The position numbers and the translations under genes are program-made. Source: Glutamicibacter ardleyensis (lineage in GTDB: Bacteria; Actinomycetota; Actinomycetes; Actinomycetales; Micrococcaceae). Taken from it: 64,000 nucleotides of DNA. The notes below the pieces were generated by a model. That model was not told where the DNA came from. It did not search any database and saw only the letters and a list, made by a program, of their open reading frames with translations. Where the stretch lies: contig NZ_BMKX01000013.1 of NCBI RefSeq assembly GCF_014644555.1, positions 31,893 to 95,892 on the forward strand, given 5' to 3'. Shown piece after piece: positions 28,097 to 36,855 of this stretch. The first letter of the stretch is position 1, and each line of letters begins with the position of its first letter.

Positions 28097-29905
28097 TTGA
28101 CCCCAAGCCTGGCTCGTCGAGCCGGCACAATAACGTCCGAAGATGAAGCTGCCTGGGCTTCACTGGCGCCACTTATTGCAGGCCAGCCTCGAGTTCGCAT
28201 TTCGAAAGACGCTGGCAAAAATTACCCACAAAAATTTGAACGAGATCTAGCATCGGCGCGTCCTACCCAACCGGCTGCCGTCCTCATTTATGGCCGTGAC
28301 GGACTTTGTGCGACGATCTGCCTGGACTTCGACTCCTCAGCACCTGGTGGAGAAGCCCGCGTCGCAGCGGATGTGCTTGCTGTGCAGTCCTGGTTGTTTG
28401 CCCACGGGGCACGATGGATAGAAGACCAATCCCCCAACGGCGGCCGGCACGTTTACATTCCGCTTGCAGAGCGCATGCCATTTCATCAGGCACGCGGCCT
28501 CGTTGAAGCATTGGCCAACCGATACCCCTCGCTGGACCCGACACCGCATCAGAACCTACGCCACGGATGTATTCGCACGCCTGGCTCCACGCACAAAACT
28601 GGTGGCGCACAGAAGTTGGAAATGAGCCTGAAGATGGCTCATAACGTTGCTACTGAGCGCAACGAGTTCTCCACCGTCAACTCATTATGCGATTCGTTAC
28701 GTATTGAAATCCAAGCTGCCAACGAACGACGTGAAGCCGTTGCTGTGCCGGCCGACACTCGCTGCAGCGAATTAGGTGCCTTGTCCCGTCGTATCGCTTT
28801 GATCGCCACACAAGGGATCTACGACACTGCGAGGTACAACAGCCCCTCGGAAGCACGCATGGCTGTCCTCGTCGCCTGCGCAGCTAGAGGCCTGAAACTC
28901 ACTGATGTTGAACGACGCATCAAGCAGGGCGCATGGCCAGGACTCGCTCAGTTCTACGCCCGCTACTCCCCCACACAACGGTCCAATTCAATGCGTCGAG
29001 ATTGGCTCAAAGCCACCAAATTCGCTGCAGAAAAGTCTGAGGGGCAACGTGTCCATAAAACCAACACAAGCGAGCTTTTAACACAGGGGGCTTGGGATCA
29101 GGCTGTTTCTTCTGGTTCGAATTCTGAACATCACTTTATTCGTACTTGGCGTTCTGCCCTGAGTCTCGTGGAATCGCGATATCAATCTAGTCGTTCTGGT
29201 CTATCTCGCCGGTTGGTTCTTCGAGCCTTGGGAGCTGGAGCGCATATGATTGGAAGTCGTGTAGTCGAATTCGGTGTCCGCTCGTTGTCGATCGCTTCAG
29301 GAGTTGAACCGACAACCGTAGCGTTTCATCTACGAGCTTTGCGCAACGAAAAAGAACCGCTCATCCGGCAGGTCGGCGAGGCAACAGGGACGACCGGTGA
29401 TCAGTATGAACTAGTCATTCCTCCCCTGCTTATGGAAGCTGCGAGCAACGAAACGTGGCAGAAGGGTAAATTGCATTCGTTGCGCCCAGCGTTCAGGGAG
29501 CTCGGTGTCACTGCAGCATTTGTCTATGAAGCTTTGGAAGTTTTAGGTGGCACTCTTGGCGTCAGCGAGATCAAGAGCAAGACTGGGTTGAACCGTAGCA
29601 CGGTCCATGAAGCCCTTGAAGTATTAGCTGCATGGAACTTGGCCCAACGCACCAAACAAGGTTGGGTCTTGGTCGCCTCAACCAATTTGAGCTCGTTGGC
29701 TGAATCCTTGGGTGTTCTTGACTTGGTGCTCAATCAAGTGACGTTGTACCGTGAACAACGCGCTCAGTGGCGAGCCTGGTTGTCCGAGCGAATGAATCGA
29801 CTCCCCCAGCTTCTTGAACCAGATGAGGACTACCCCTTCGAACTCTTCAGCGGTCCGCCTGATGATTGGTCACTGAGTGATATGGCGTTCCGAACTGCCA
29901 GCTAA
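28097..29905 (+). CDS. rep: Plasmid replication initiator with primase-like N-terminal domain
   Basis: The 602-residue protein has hallmarks of archaeo-eukaryotic primase-type Rep proteins: an acidic LDFDS motif at residues 76-80, SPNGGRHVYIPL at 112-123 and CIRTPGSTHKTGG further on. The C-terminal half contains two helix-turn-helix-like segments (SIASGVEPTTVAFHLRAL and IKSKTGLNRSTVHEALEVL). It should open and prime the plasmid origin. AAAGGTACCTTT repeats lie on both sides. The start is uncertain: the frame opens at 28052 and the only standard start early on is TTG at 28097, without a clear ribosome site; coupling to an upstream leader frame is possible. Confidence 0.8.
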   Translation: MTPSLARRAGTITSEDEAAWASLAPLIAGQPRVRISKDAGKNYPQKFERDLASARPTQPAAVLIYGRDGLCATICLDFDSSAPGGEARVAADVLAVQSWLFAHGARWIEDQSPNGGRHVYIPLAERMPFHQARGLVEALANRYPSLDPTPHQNLRHGCIRTPGSTHKTGGAQKLEMSLKMAHNVATERNEFSTVNSLCDSLRIEIQAANERREAVAVPADTRCSELGALSRRIALIATQGIYDTARYNSPSEARMAVLVACAARGLKLTDVERRIKQGAWPGLAQFYARYSPTQRSNSMRRDWLKATKFAAEKSEGQRVHKTNTSELLTQGAWDQAVSSGSNSEHHFIRTWRSALSLVESRYQSSRSGLSRRLVLRALGAGAHMIGSRVVEFGVRSLSIASGVEPTTVAFHLRALRNEKEPLIRQVGEATGTTGDQYELVIPPLLMEAASNETWQKGKLHSLRPAFRELGVTAAFVYEALEVLGGTLGVSEIKSKTGLNRSTVHEALEVLAAWNLAQRTKQGWVLVASTNLSSLAESLGVLDLVLNQVTLYREQRAQWRAWLSERMNRLPQLLEPDEDYPFELFSGPPDDWSLSDMAFRTAS

Positions 29906-29941
29906 TTGAAGCTCCGCTCTCCCCCTCACATTTTCAGTAAT

Positions 29942-31177
29942 GGTACCTTTGTTACCTTTTGCTCCATTAGTGCTCAAATCTACTGTCTAAAATTGCCAAT
30001 GGATGCTGTCCTCTTGAGTTTGTCGACAAGGAATCAAAACGGTACCTTTAGTTCACTTTCCACTTTTATCACTAGGTTGCCATGCCATGCGATCGCTCGC
30101 GCCACTTCCCTGCTTCACTTACCAGGGCCCTTCACGGTGGCCAAAATCCGTATACTTATCGCTCACATCCGTTGCGGGCGTAAGCGATTGCTACTAAATG
30201 AAAGATAGCTCTAAAAGTACCTTTTGTTCCCTTTCGCCTCCTAGGCCCGCAGGATGCGCTTCCGAGATGTCAGTTTCACGACTATTCTTATTCACGAACA
30301 TCACCACAATGACCAGTAATAGTGCAAAAGGTACCTTTAGTACTTAATGATCATTTCGAACGTATCGCACCAAGGTCGCCAGTCAAGCAGTTAGTCCCGC
30401 CAGTCTGCATCTACGCTGCAAACAGTCGATGGAGAACCATCGACCATCTCACGCGACCCCACCAGAAAGGTACCTTCTTCACTAGGACTGCGATGCCACC
30501 ACAGAGCATATGCTCTTCGCGGAAGGAGTTGGTAGAGCTTCTCAATAGCGAACTCATACCCACTGAGCCCCTGATGGCACTCATCGGATCAATTTAGGCA
30601 GGATGAACGTTCAACGCGTGCTTGATGAAAATTCAGTTAGACCTCGCAACTTAAACCGCAGCCTCTTTTCATTGAAAGCTCTTCAAAGCCCTTAAAACGA
30701 AAAAAGCCTTCGCGCCGTTGAGGCCAAAGACTCTATTGGTTAGTCGTAACGTGAACCATCTGTCGTGTTGACTCCTTCTGCACCTTACACGTAAAAGGTT
30801 CTTAAATATCTAAAGGTACCATTATTGAAAAGTTTGTTGAAGACTCGGAAATAATGCTGCAAAAGGTACCTTTAGTTCCAAAGGTGCAAATATAGCCAGA
30901 CGGAGAAGACTTTACACCCATGCGTAAGCTCAACAAATATTGCTACGTAACGCAAACAATTGAGACTGTTTGAAACGGAGGACTATTTGACGAGTCCTCC
31001 TATTTGCAGCACCTACAAAATTCCAAAGGTTCCCGAGGTACAAAAAGTACCTTTAGTGTCAGGTTGAGAACAAGGCGCTCTTTTCTAGAGAGTCGTTGGC
31101 TCCATAAGTTCTATATGCTCTAAAGGTACCTTTAACTCAAAGTATCCTTCAGGGCTTTAGGTACAAAAGGTACCTTT
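29942..31177. repeat. Iteron-like AAAGGTACCTTT array between rep and parA
   Basis: The 1.4-kb AT-rich stretch holds about ten copies of the palindrome AAAGGTACCTTT or close variants, often followed by AGTTC: 29942, 30041, 30213, 30327, 30466, 30812, 30862, 31043, 31122 and 31165 (approximate starts). Spacing is irregular. Such arrays serve as Rep-binding iterons or as parS sites for the ParA partner. I see no credible gene in this stretch, although a 91-codon frame from 30322 is open. Confidence 0.85.
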
Positions 31178-31343
31178 CATGAATCTGTAACTTTTTCTGA
31201 AACGCTTAGGCGTGGCGCGTGGCAAACAGCCCCGCATCCCGTCTAGCGTGTGTTTAAGAAATATGGTTTGCCGGCCTACTTCGTATACTTTTTGCAGCGC
31301 AATAAGCCGGTATCCCGTCATCGACGGCTCGAAAGTAGGCAAT

Positions 31344-32153
31344 ATGCCAGCGCGAATCATCGCAGTTTGCAACCAAAAGGGCGGGGTCGGGAAGACCACC
31401 CTCGTCACAGGTCTTGCTGAGGTGTTTTCACGCGACCATGGCAAACGGGTCCTGGTGATCGATGCGGACCCTCAAAAGAACACGACCTCAGCATTAGGCG
31501 TGTACAACCCGGAATTCACCCTAAACGATGTTCTATACGGTGACGAAGAGCAGAACCATAAGATCACCCCAGGCATTGCAGCTGACGCGATCATTCCAGC
31601 GGGGGAGGCCTGGCAGGGTAAATTCCCGACCCTTTCCCTTATTGCTTCCGAGCGCAACCTTGCTTCCCGTGAACGTGACTCCATGATGGCTCGTGAACGG
31701 CGTCTACGTAATGCCCTTAAAGGAGCGGTCGATGATTTCGACATCGTACTAATTGATTGTCCTCCTTCTCTTGGCTTGCTCACTGTGAATGCCTTGACTG
31801 CAGCAACCCATGCGCTATTCATCAGTGAAGCCCGAGTTTCCTCCGTGGAGGGACTTACCGAAATTGTCACTACTGTCGCTGAGGTGCAGGAAAACCTAAA
31901 CGACGAACTAGACGTTGCCGGAATTGTGGTCAACAAATTACGCAAGGGCCGAGTGGATCAAGAGCATTGGGTGCGTAAAATGCGAGAGGACTACGGCGAA
32001 TTAGTGCTTGATCCAGGATTACCTGACCGCGAAATTTTTGCCAAGGCACAAGCGGCCGCGAAGCCGCTTGCATCCTACGGAAACTCAGCATCATTGCTGC
32101 TGAAATCGCTGAGACGAGTAGCGACTGCAGTATGGGAAGGAACGGCGTCATGA
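31344..32153 (+). CDS. parA: ParA-family partition ATPase
   Basis: The 269-residue protein has the deviant Walker A CNQKGGVGKTT, LVIDADPQ, and VLIDCPPSLGLL, the ParA/MinD signature set. I start it at ATG 31344 (MPARIIAVCNQKGG); the frame is open for 44 more codons upstream but that part overlaps the repeat region and reads as noise. The partner gene overlaps its stop by 4 bases (ATGA). ParA moves plasmid copies apart by dynamic ATP-dependent binding to the nucleoid. The upstream repeat array is a candidate centromere. Confidence 0.95.
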   Translation: MPARIIAVCNQKGGVGKTTLVTGLAEVFSRDHGKRVLVIDADPQKNTTSALGVYNPEFTLNDVLYGDEEQNHKITPGIAADAIIPAGEAWQGKFPTLSLIASERNLASRERDSMMARERRLRNALKGAVDDFDIVLIDCPPSLGLLTVNALTAATHALFISEARVSSVEGLTEIVTTVAEVQENLNDELDVAGIVVNKLRKGRVDQEHWVRKMREDYGELVLDPGLPDREIFAKAQAAAKPLASYGNSASLLLKSLRRVATAVWEGTAS

Positions 32154-32689
32154 CTTCCACTCCAACACCTGGACGCGGGGGAGACGCCGGCTCAGCGCTT
32201 GGGCGACTCAAAAAAAACCGGGGCTTGAGCAAGGCTGCAGGCCGTAGTGTTGTGTCCGAAATGTCTGCGCCAGAAGATGAGCAGCAAGCAGCGGCAGCGA
32301 CTCCGGATTCTGCCCAGCAGGCACCGGCGGGACAGATCCAACAGTCAATTGCCCCAGTGCAACAGACACCTGTGCAACAAGTTGCTCCAGAACCGGAGCA
32401 CGTTTCCCAATCTGAACCGCAACCGGCAGTGGTCAAGCCGTCCGAGGATCCAACTCCCAAGTCAAAGTCGCGCCGCAAAATGTCCTTGGCTCCCACAGAC
32501 GATGAGCACGATCGCATTCGGCAGACGTTCATGGCAACTCGGCACATCCACCGCTACGCTAGCCTGAATGATTTTTTGCGGGCGTGCGTGCTGCAAGAAG
32601 TGACCAGTCTTGAGGATGAACACAATGGTGGGCAGGCCTATGTGTGGGAAGAAGCGGAGATACCAAAGGGACGCCCATTGCGTTTCTAG
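32150..32689 (+). CDS. parB: ParA partner, centromere-binding protein
   Basis: The 179-residue protein begins at the ATG overlapping the parA stop. The first half is low-complexity, rich in Q, P, A and S (APVQQTPVQQVAPEPEH). After a basic linker (KSKSRRKM) the C-terminal part (TDDEHDRIRQTFMATRH, YASLNDFLRACVLQEV) has the strand-helix-helix pattern of ribbon-helix-helix centromere binders. It lacks the classic ParB nuclease-like fold, as in many ParA-type Ib modules. It likely binds the nearby repeats and stimulates ParA. The name parB is functional, not by homology. Confidence 0.75.
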   Translation: MTSTPTPGRGGDAGSALGRLKKNRGLSKAAGRSVVSEMSAPEDEQQAAAATPDSAQQAPAGQIQQSIAPVQQTPVQQVAPEPEHVSQSEPQPAVVKPSEDPTPKSKSRRKMSLAPTDDEHDRIRQTFMATRHIHRYASLNDFLRACVLQEVTSLEDEHNGGQAYVWEEAEIPKGRPLRF

Positions 32690-33303
32690 AATGGATGGCA
32701 TTTAGATCAACTCGCTATTGTGCAGTGTGTCCGACAGAGTCTCATGGTTTCCTGGAACAATCGCTGAGAAGCTAAGGGTGAAAACATTCGAATCAGCATC
32801 TGTATCGTGACCGCCGATATTCACTAGAACAGACCACCATGAGTTCTTCTATAGGTAGCTTTCCATCCCAATGCGAGAATTTCAGTTGCGCCAGTTTATT
32901 GTCACTGGTTAGGAAATCTCCTGAACTCAGCATGTGAAGTCTGTCCTTTGGAAAGGCGACCTAGGAAGCGGCGCGGTGCCGGGTGCGCTACCTTCATGGA
33001 CAGCACGCCGCGCCACACAGGAATATGCCTCCTGCCCACCTGTGCACAGCAAAAGCTCTCTACCCTCCGGGCTTTTCCTGCACACACATGGACAGCAGAA
33101 ACCAGCCGACCACCCGCACACCAGTCACGTGTTGCAGTACCCGAGTTTCCTCGCCACAGACGAGCGTGACCCCTGCACGGCCTCTCCAAAGTGTGTAGCG
33201 GCGTTGAGCCAAACCGAAGAATACAGCGGGGAAGATCCTGGGAATACTCCACGAGCTATGCTTCCTGCTCAAAGCTAATGTCCCGAGGAGAGAGAAGAAG
33301 CCA
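32690..33303. other. Intergenic stretch with structured repeat
   Basis: No gene is supported. It includes the 109-base repeat at 33037-33145. Minus-strand frames through that repeat give cysteine-rich peptides in both copies, which I do not take as coding. Confidence 0.5.
33037..33145. repeat. 109-base duplicated element, copy 1
   Basis: The block from CACCTGTGCACAGCAAAAG to GTTGCAGTACCCGAG recurs at 36492-36600 at the same length with scattered changes. A stem AAAAGC/GCTTTT is kept in both although the enclosed loop differs. Each copy is followed by a small gene and then by a umuC tail on the minus strand. Confidence 0.75.
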
Positions 33304-33657
33304 ATGAACTGCAGAGCATCCGAAGGGCTCAAAGAAAAGTACGCGAAGTACGTCAATGAACAATTGGTTGCTGTGGGGGAACCGCCGATGACCGAACCAT
33401 TTGAGCATTTACTTGCAAAAGTTGAGTTTGAGAGCAGCAACTTCAAGCAGATTGTCACGGTACTAACAATATTGCTCACGTTCATCGCGATCACGATCGC
33501 AACCGCTAGTGCCTCGGGAACCTATCTGGGAAAAGAACTTCTGATTACCTACGCAGGGATGATTACTGTTCTTCTGGTCGTTGCAATCATATTTACTCAT
33601 CCATCGGTCGCAGCCAAAAAATCTGCGATCGCTGTCTATCGGCATCGGCACCCTTAA
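33304..33657 (+). CDS. Small two-segment membrane protein
   Basis: The 117-residue protein has a soluble N-terminal 50 residues and two hydrophobic segments (TVLTILLTFIAITIATASA and LITYAGMITVLLVVAIIF). An AGAGAAGAAG sequence precedes the ATG. I know no family. It sits in the slot between the structured repeat and a decayed umuC tail, in the same place as the unrelated small gene at 36648 in the second copy of this arrangement. Its end overlaps the convergent umuC remnant by a few bases. Confidence 0.6.
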   Translation: MNCRASEGLKEKYAKYVNEQLVAVGEPPMTEPFEHLLAKVEFESSNFKQIVTVLTILLTFIAITIATASASGTYLGKELLITYAGMITVLLVVAIIFTHPSVAAKKSAIAVYRHRHP

Positions 33658-34036
33658 GCGGCTTTCACAGTCAGCAACTCTTTCCAGTGCGTTGTATAGC
33701 GCGGACTCATCATCTCCCGGCGCATCTGCCACGCCGGCCCCTGCTGCAACCCGGCAGTGCCTAAGCCAATAGATTTCACCCCATGGTGGCTGCGGTTCTG
33801 CGCGATCAACGGCCCAATCTCTTCGATTCATGGGCTGAGACGAAGGGCTCGGACGTTTCCTGCATCGCCGCAGGCTGCAGATCCGTCACCACCACCCCTG
33901 CGTGTGCGCATTTCACCCCGACCAGGATCTAGGGGAGTAGTTGCTTCGCAGCCTTGGTCAGCACTCGGGCCAGGGAACTGCTCCGTGATGGCTGGCTGAT
34001 GATTCTGCTGTTGGTTGTTGTGTCTGGTCATCTCCC
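33654..34036 (-). pseudogene. umuC: umuC C-terminal remnant, decayed copy
   Basis: On the minus strand the sequence parallels the better-kept umuC tail at 36856-37344: MSPRYTTHW-like ending, LQ-GPAW, GVKSIGLG and a VVVTDLQPAAMQET block can be followed. It has frame disruptions and a TAG within the part matching LLPQILVGV. It is the C-terminal DUF4113 region of a Y-family polymerase and cannot be functional. Confidence 0.75.
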
Positions 34037-34123
34037 TCGTAGAGTAAAACGCGATTATTTAGGTCCTCATCGTCCTATTCAGACTTGGACTTTCCGGTAT
34101 CGCTTACCGAAGTAAAAGATGAC

Positions 34124-34166
34124 ACAAAAGCGGCCATCAACGTACAACGTTGGCGGCCGCTTTTGT
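34124..34166. terminator. Terminator of the secreted-protein operon
   Basis: ACAAAAGCGGCC pairs with GGCCGCTTTTGT around an inner ACGT-rich stem, with T-runs on both sides, directly after the stop of the leftward small membrane gene. Confidence 0.8.
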
Positions 34167-34168
34167 AC

Positions 34169-34348
34169 TTATTTAGAAGTAATAGATCCAGACCTTTTTC
34201 GGTCAATCTGTATAGCAACAAAATGAATGACCCCGACGGTCGCAAGCGCAAGCGCGCCGAGTACCCAAGGATTAACCGGCGTTATGATTGCTAACGCGCC
34301 GAAAATGATGAGCGGGACCAACCACCCAAACTGTCTAACTGTTTTCAT
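34169..34348 (-). CDS. Small membrane protein, possible immunity partner
   Basis: The 59-residue protein starts at the ATG that overlaps the stop of the upstream secreted-protein gene by 4 bases (ATGA). It has two hydrophobic stretches (WLVPLIIFGALAIITPV and WVLGALALATVGVIHFVAI) and a basic tail. A frame extending further upstream is just the end of the neighbouring gene read out of frame. Tiny two-span proteins translated together with a secreted cysteine-bearing protein are often immunity proteins of bacteriocins; this is inference only. Confidence 0.65.
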   Translation of the reverse strand: MKTVRQFGWLVPLIIFGALAIITPVNPWVLGALALATVGVIHFVAIQIDRKRSGSITSK

Positions 34349-35217
34349 TTGCAATTTTTCGCGTTCACCTTCTTGAACTTGTTGCCCCGAGGAACAATCT
34401 TGATCTGGTAACACCCAGCCGAGGAAATCTTGGTACTCTTAAAAATCTTCGAAACAGATGAAATGATTCCTTTCATCGTTGGAACTCCAACAAACGAACA
34501 GATGCCTTGGATGATGTATCCAGCCTTAGGCATCTTACCTGCCACTACACATCCTCCTGCAGTAGTCAGCCCTGCGACTGACAACGCGAAAGCTGAAATG
34601 GTTTTCGCTTCATGGCCCCAAAGGTTCCAATACATTCCGGGACCGTCCGAGGTGCCAAATCTGATTTTCGGATCGGCCACCACCGGGAACTTTGCTCCCT
34701 CAGTATCCACTTCCTGCGTCAAAACGCCATCAGCGTAACTGTAAGACGTTTTAAGAGACTTGCCGTTGGCATCTACAGCCCAAGGAGTTTCTATTTCCCC
34801 GTATACGATCTTGCCGTCCCCGACACGAGAAGTAATTAGATACCCCTCACCTGAACGCTCTAAATCAGCCCCGTCTGGAAGACCAACAGTGAATTCCGCA
34901 CTTGAATTGCCAAGTTGTAAAAGACTCATAACACGAACGCCGTCCTCAGTCCGAGTCGTGTCGGAGTGAGGTGTTAGTGCATCGACTGAAATGGACAGAT
35001 CCATAAATTCAGCCGTTGCTGAGGTGCCATCATGCTCAATCTCTAAACCGGCAACAGACGTCTGCGCATCAACTGGATCAAGCCCCAACGCAACTTGAGC
35101 TTTGTCAAAAACCCTTTCCCGCATTGCATCGGCCGAAGCAGGAGCAACACCAACAGCGGCCAAAGAGCCGGCTATAACGGCAATCAGGGAAACCTTGGAC
35201 AACATCTTAATCTGCAA
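34345..35217 (-). CDS. Secreted protein with polymorphic-toxin-like layout
   Basis: The 290-residue protein has a Sec signal peptide (IAVIAGSLAAVGVAPASA, cut near residue 29). Its middle (TPWAVDANGKSLKTSY, DGVLTQEVD, KFPVVADP) is a motif set I know from many actinobacterial secreted proteins with variable ends. The last 110 residues differ: hydrophobic, glycine-rich, with four cysteines (GGCVVAG, GICSFVG, AGCYQIK, AKNCK) and a basic tail. A conserved carrier with a small cysteine-bearing end, plus a co-translated two-span membrane protein, suggests a bacteriocin or toxin with immunity. No enzyme motif is visible, so function is unproven. Confidence 0.7.
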   Translation of the reverse strand: MQIKMLSKVSLIAVIAGSLAAVGVAPASADAMRERVFDKAQVALGLDPVDAQTSVAGLEIEHDGTSATAEFMDLSISVDALTPHSDTTRTEDGVRVMSLLQLGNSSAEFTVGLPDGADLERSGEGYLITSRVGDGKIVYGEIETPWAVDANGKSLKTSYSYADGVLTQEVDTEGAKFPVVADPKIRFGTSDGPGMYWNLWGHEAKTISAFALSVAGLTTAGGCVVAGKMPKAGYIIQGICSFVGVPTMKGIISSVSKIFKSTKISSAGCYQIKIVPRGNKFKKVNAKNCK

Positions 35218-35577
35218 AAATCCACCATCCGTCTCTGGTTCAAATTACGCTTAATTCTAAAGTAAGCATAAAAAACGTACCAGACAACATTGTTCTTTTC
35301 ATGGAGTTATACGAATTATTGTTATGAAATAGTTATCAAACTCATTTTGAAATGGCTCGTCAACCCAGGTGGGGACGGCAAGGAAGTGTTCGCGGCCCTC
35401 GACACAGCACGCCTCAACCACCGGGAATAGAGTTCACAACCAAAGAACTAACCCAAAAACCACTTACCCAATGAGTGAAACGCAGACGAACCGCTACCCA
35501 GTAGCAGAGGCCAAAAACAGAATAAGCGACTGCGTCCCGGTCAGCAGATCCACTGGCTCATTCCTACTCGGTACGAT
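35218..35577. other. Intergenic stretch before the second partition module
   Basis: No complete gene. The AT-rich left part should hold the promoter of the secreted-protein operon. A short frame (GDGKEVFAALDTARLNHRE, ending near 35430) may be the end of a lost gene. Confidence 0.45.
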
Positions 35578-35784
35578 GTGCGCCGTTTACTAGACCGCGA
35601 AATCGTAGAACAGCTACAGGCCCGATACCCAGGACGTGTCACTAGCCCAGTACGCGAAGCCGTGGCCGTACGTGACGCATACACGGCAGGAATGCCGGTC
35701 AGCTTCTACGCGCCAGGAACGCCCATTGTGGAGGACTATGCGGCCGCTCTAGCCCCTGTCATCAAGACAAGAGTGACTGCCTAA
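35578..35784 (+). pseudogene. ParA C-terminal remnant
   Basis: The frame ARYPGRVTSPVREAVAVRD, then MPVSFYAPGTPIVEDYAAAL matches the last part of ParA ATPases (R-E-A/S-V-x-V-x-x-A, then SFYAP-S-x-x-x-DY). No Walker motifs are present upstream. It precedes a second centromere-binding-like gene exactly as parA precedes its partner at 31-32 kb, so a second partition module was once complete. Confidence 0.7.
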
Positions 35785-35861
35785 ACCAGCTAGACCAGAA
35801 GAACCAGCAAAACTATAAAGACTTACCGGACTTACTAGACCGGGTGAACCAAGGAGACAAC

Positions 35862-36464
35862 ATGGCTGCACCAAAACGCCGAACTCTAGCCGACCGCAAC
35901 AATGACGCGATTAGCCGCGAGGATAAGCCAGCAATCAAAGAAGCGGCACCAGTCGCGCCGGTAGTCCAGGAACCAGCCATGTTGCCTACGCGAGAGACCA
36001 AAACCGAAGCACCCAAGCGAGCTAAGACGGCAGGACGGCCAGCGCGCACCATTGATGTGACACGCGTGGGTATCTATCTCACGCCTGAGCAGTTCATCAA
36101 TTCCAAGGCCGCATATTTGGCCGACTGGACGAATGAGGGAGAAGCTAACACTTTCACTAATTGGATTGGTGAAGCGCTCACCACCCACGCGAAGCGCAGC
36201 CCAAAGCAACGTCAGAAAAACGCCATACAGCGACCAGCACGAGCAGAGAAGCGCACCGGTAGCTCCCGTTCCTTCAATGTGCCTACCGAAGCGGTTCAGA
36301 AGATGCGCGCAGCGATCAACGAGGAACACGCGATAGAGCGATGGCTGTCGGACAGCGCATGGTGTGGTGAGGCACTAGACTCAGCGATCCATGCAGCGCA
36401 GGAACGCAACGGGGGAACGCTGCCAACGCCACCGGAGCGACTGCCAAACAGATTGACCCGATAG
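35862..36464 (+). CDS. Second ParA-partner-like DNA-binding protein
   Basis: The 200-residue protein starts at the ATG after GGAGACAAC. A low-complexity, basic first part (PAIKEAAPVAPVVQEPA, KRAKTAGRPARTID) is followed by VTRVGIYLTPEQFINSKAAY and a second similar helix block near SFNVPTEAVQKMRAAI. The layout resembles the ParA partner at 32150, with a different sequence. With its ATPase truncated the module cannot act alone, but the protein may still bind its own site, repress its promoter or cause incompatibility. Confidence 0.65.
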   Translation: MAAPKRRTLADRNNDAISREDKPAIKEAAPVAPVVQEPAMLPTRETKTEAPKRAKTAGRPARTIDVTRVGIYLTPEQFINSKAAYLADWTNEGEANTFTNWIGEALTTHAKRSPKQRQKNAIQRPARAEKRTGSSRSFNVPTEAVQKMRAAINEEHAIERWLSDSAWCGEALDSAIHAAQERNGGTLPTPPERLPNRLTR

Positions 36465-36491
36465 TTTCAGTAGCGGTTTAAGCCTCCTATC

Positions 36492-36600
36492 CACCTGTGC
36501 ACAGCAAAAGCCCTCCCGCTCCGCTGCTTTTCCGGCACACACGTGGACAGCAGGAACCAACCGACCACCCGCACACAACCCAAAAGTTGCGGTACCTGAG
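36492..36600. repeat. 109-base duplicated element, copy 2
   Basis: Counterpart of 33037-33145; the conserved parts include CACCTGTGCACAGCAAAAGC, GCTTTTCC, GGACAGCAG and CCGACCACCCGCACAC. Confidence 0.75.
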
Positions 36601-36647
36601 TGACCAAACGTCATGGGATCTTGGGCCGTGCACGGACTCAGGCGGGG

Positions 36648-36851
36648 GTGGTGGCGAATAAATCAAAGACAAATGAACCACGAAAGAAAACAAAAATCGT
36701 GAAAGTTAGCTTCTCCGCAGAAAATCCAGCCAATCAGGCCGTCACCTACTACGAGGCAGAAGCAGCCACATACGAAGAAGCTCGGGACGCAGCACGAGCC
36801 AAGGTGCCCGAAGGGCACCAACCACTCGCCATACGCGTAGACCGCGGCTAA
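36648..36851 (+). CDS. Small hypothetical protein
   Basis: From the GTG at 36648 this frame gives 67 residues (a GTG at 36600 would give 83). The sequence VVANKSKTNEPRKKTKIVKV, then SAENPANQAVTYYEAEAATY, then EARDAARAKVPEGH, reads like a small alpha/beta domain with a basic start. No family is recognised. It occupies the slot between the 109-base repeat and a umuC tail. Start and reality are both uncertain since no good ribosome site is present. Confidence 0.45.
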   Translation: MVANKSKTNEPRKKTKIVKVSFSAENPANQAVTYYEAEAATYEEARDAARAKVPEGHQPLAIRVDRG

Positions 36852-36855
36852 AGAC

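Noticed and set aside
27871..28146. A 91-codon frame leading into rep, with a GGAAAGGAGG inside
   Set aside because: Basic, low-quality sequence; perhaps a leader peptide, but nothing beyond the Shine-Dalgarno-like run supports it.
30322..30597. A 91-codon open frame within the repeat array
   Set aside because: It spans two repeat copies and has no ribosome site; the repeats explain the stretch better.
32902..33252. Cysteine-rich minus-strand frames conserved in both copies of the 109-base repeat
   Set aside because: Frames differ between copies and conservation is at the DNA level with changes not favouring synonymous sites; more likely a structured non-coding repeat.
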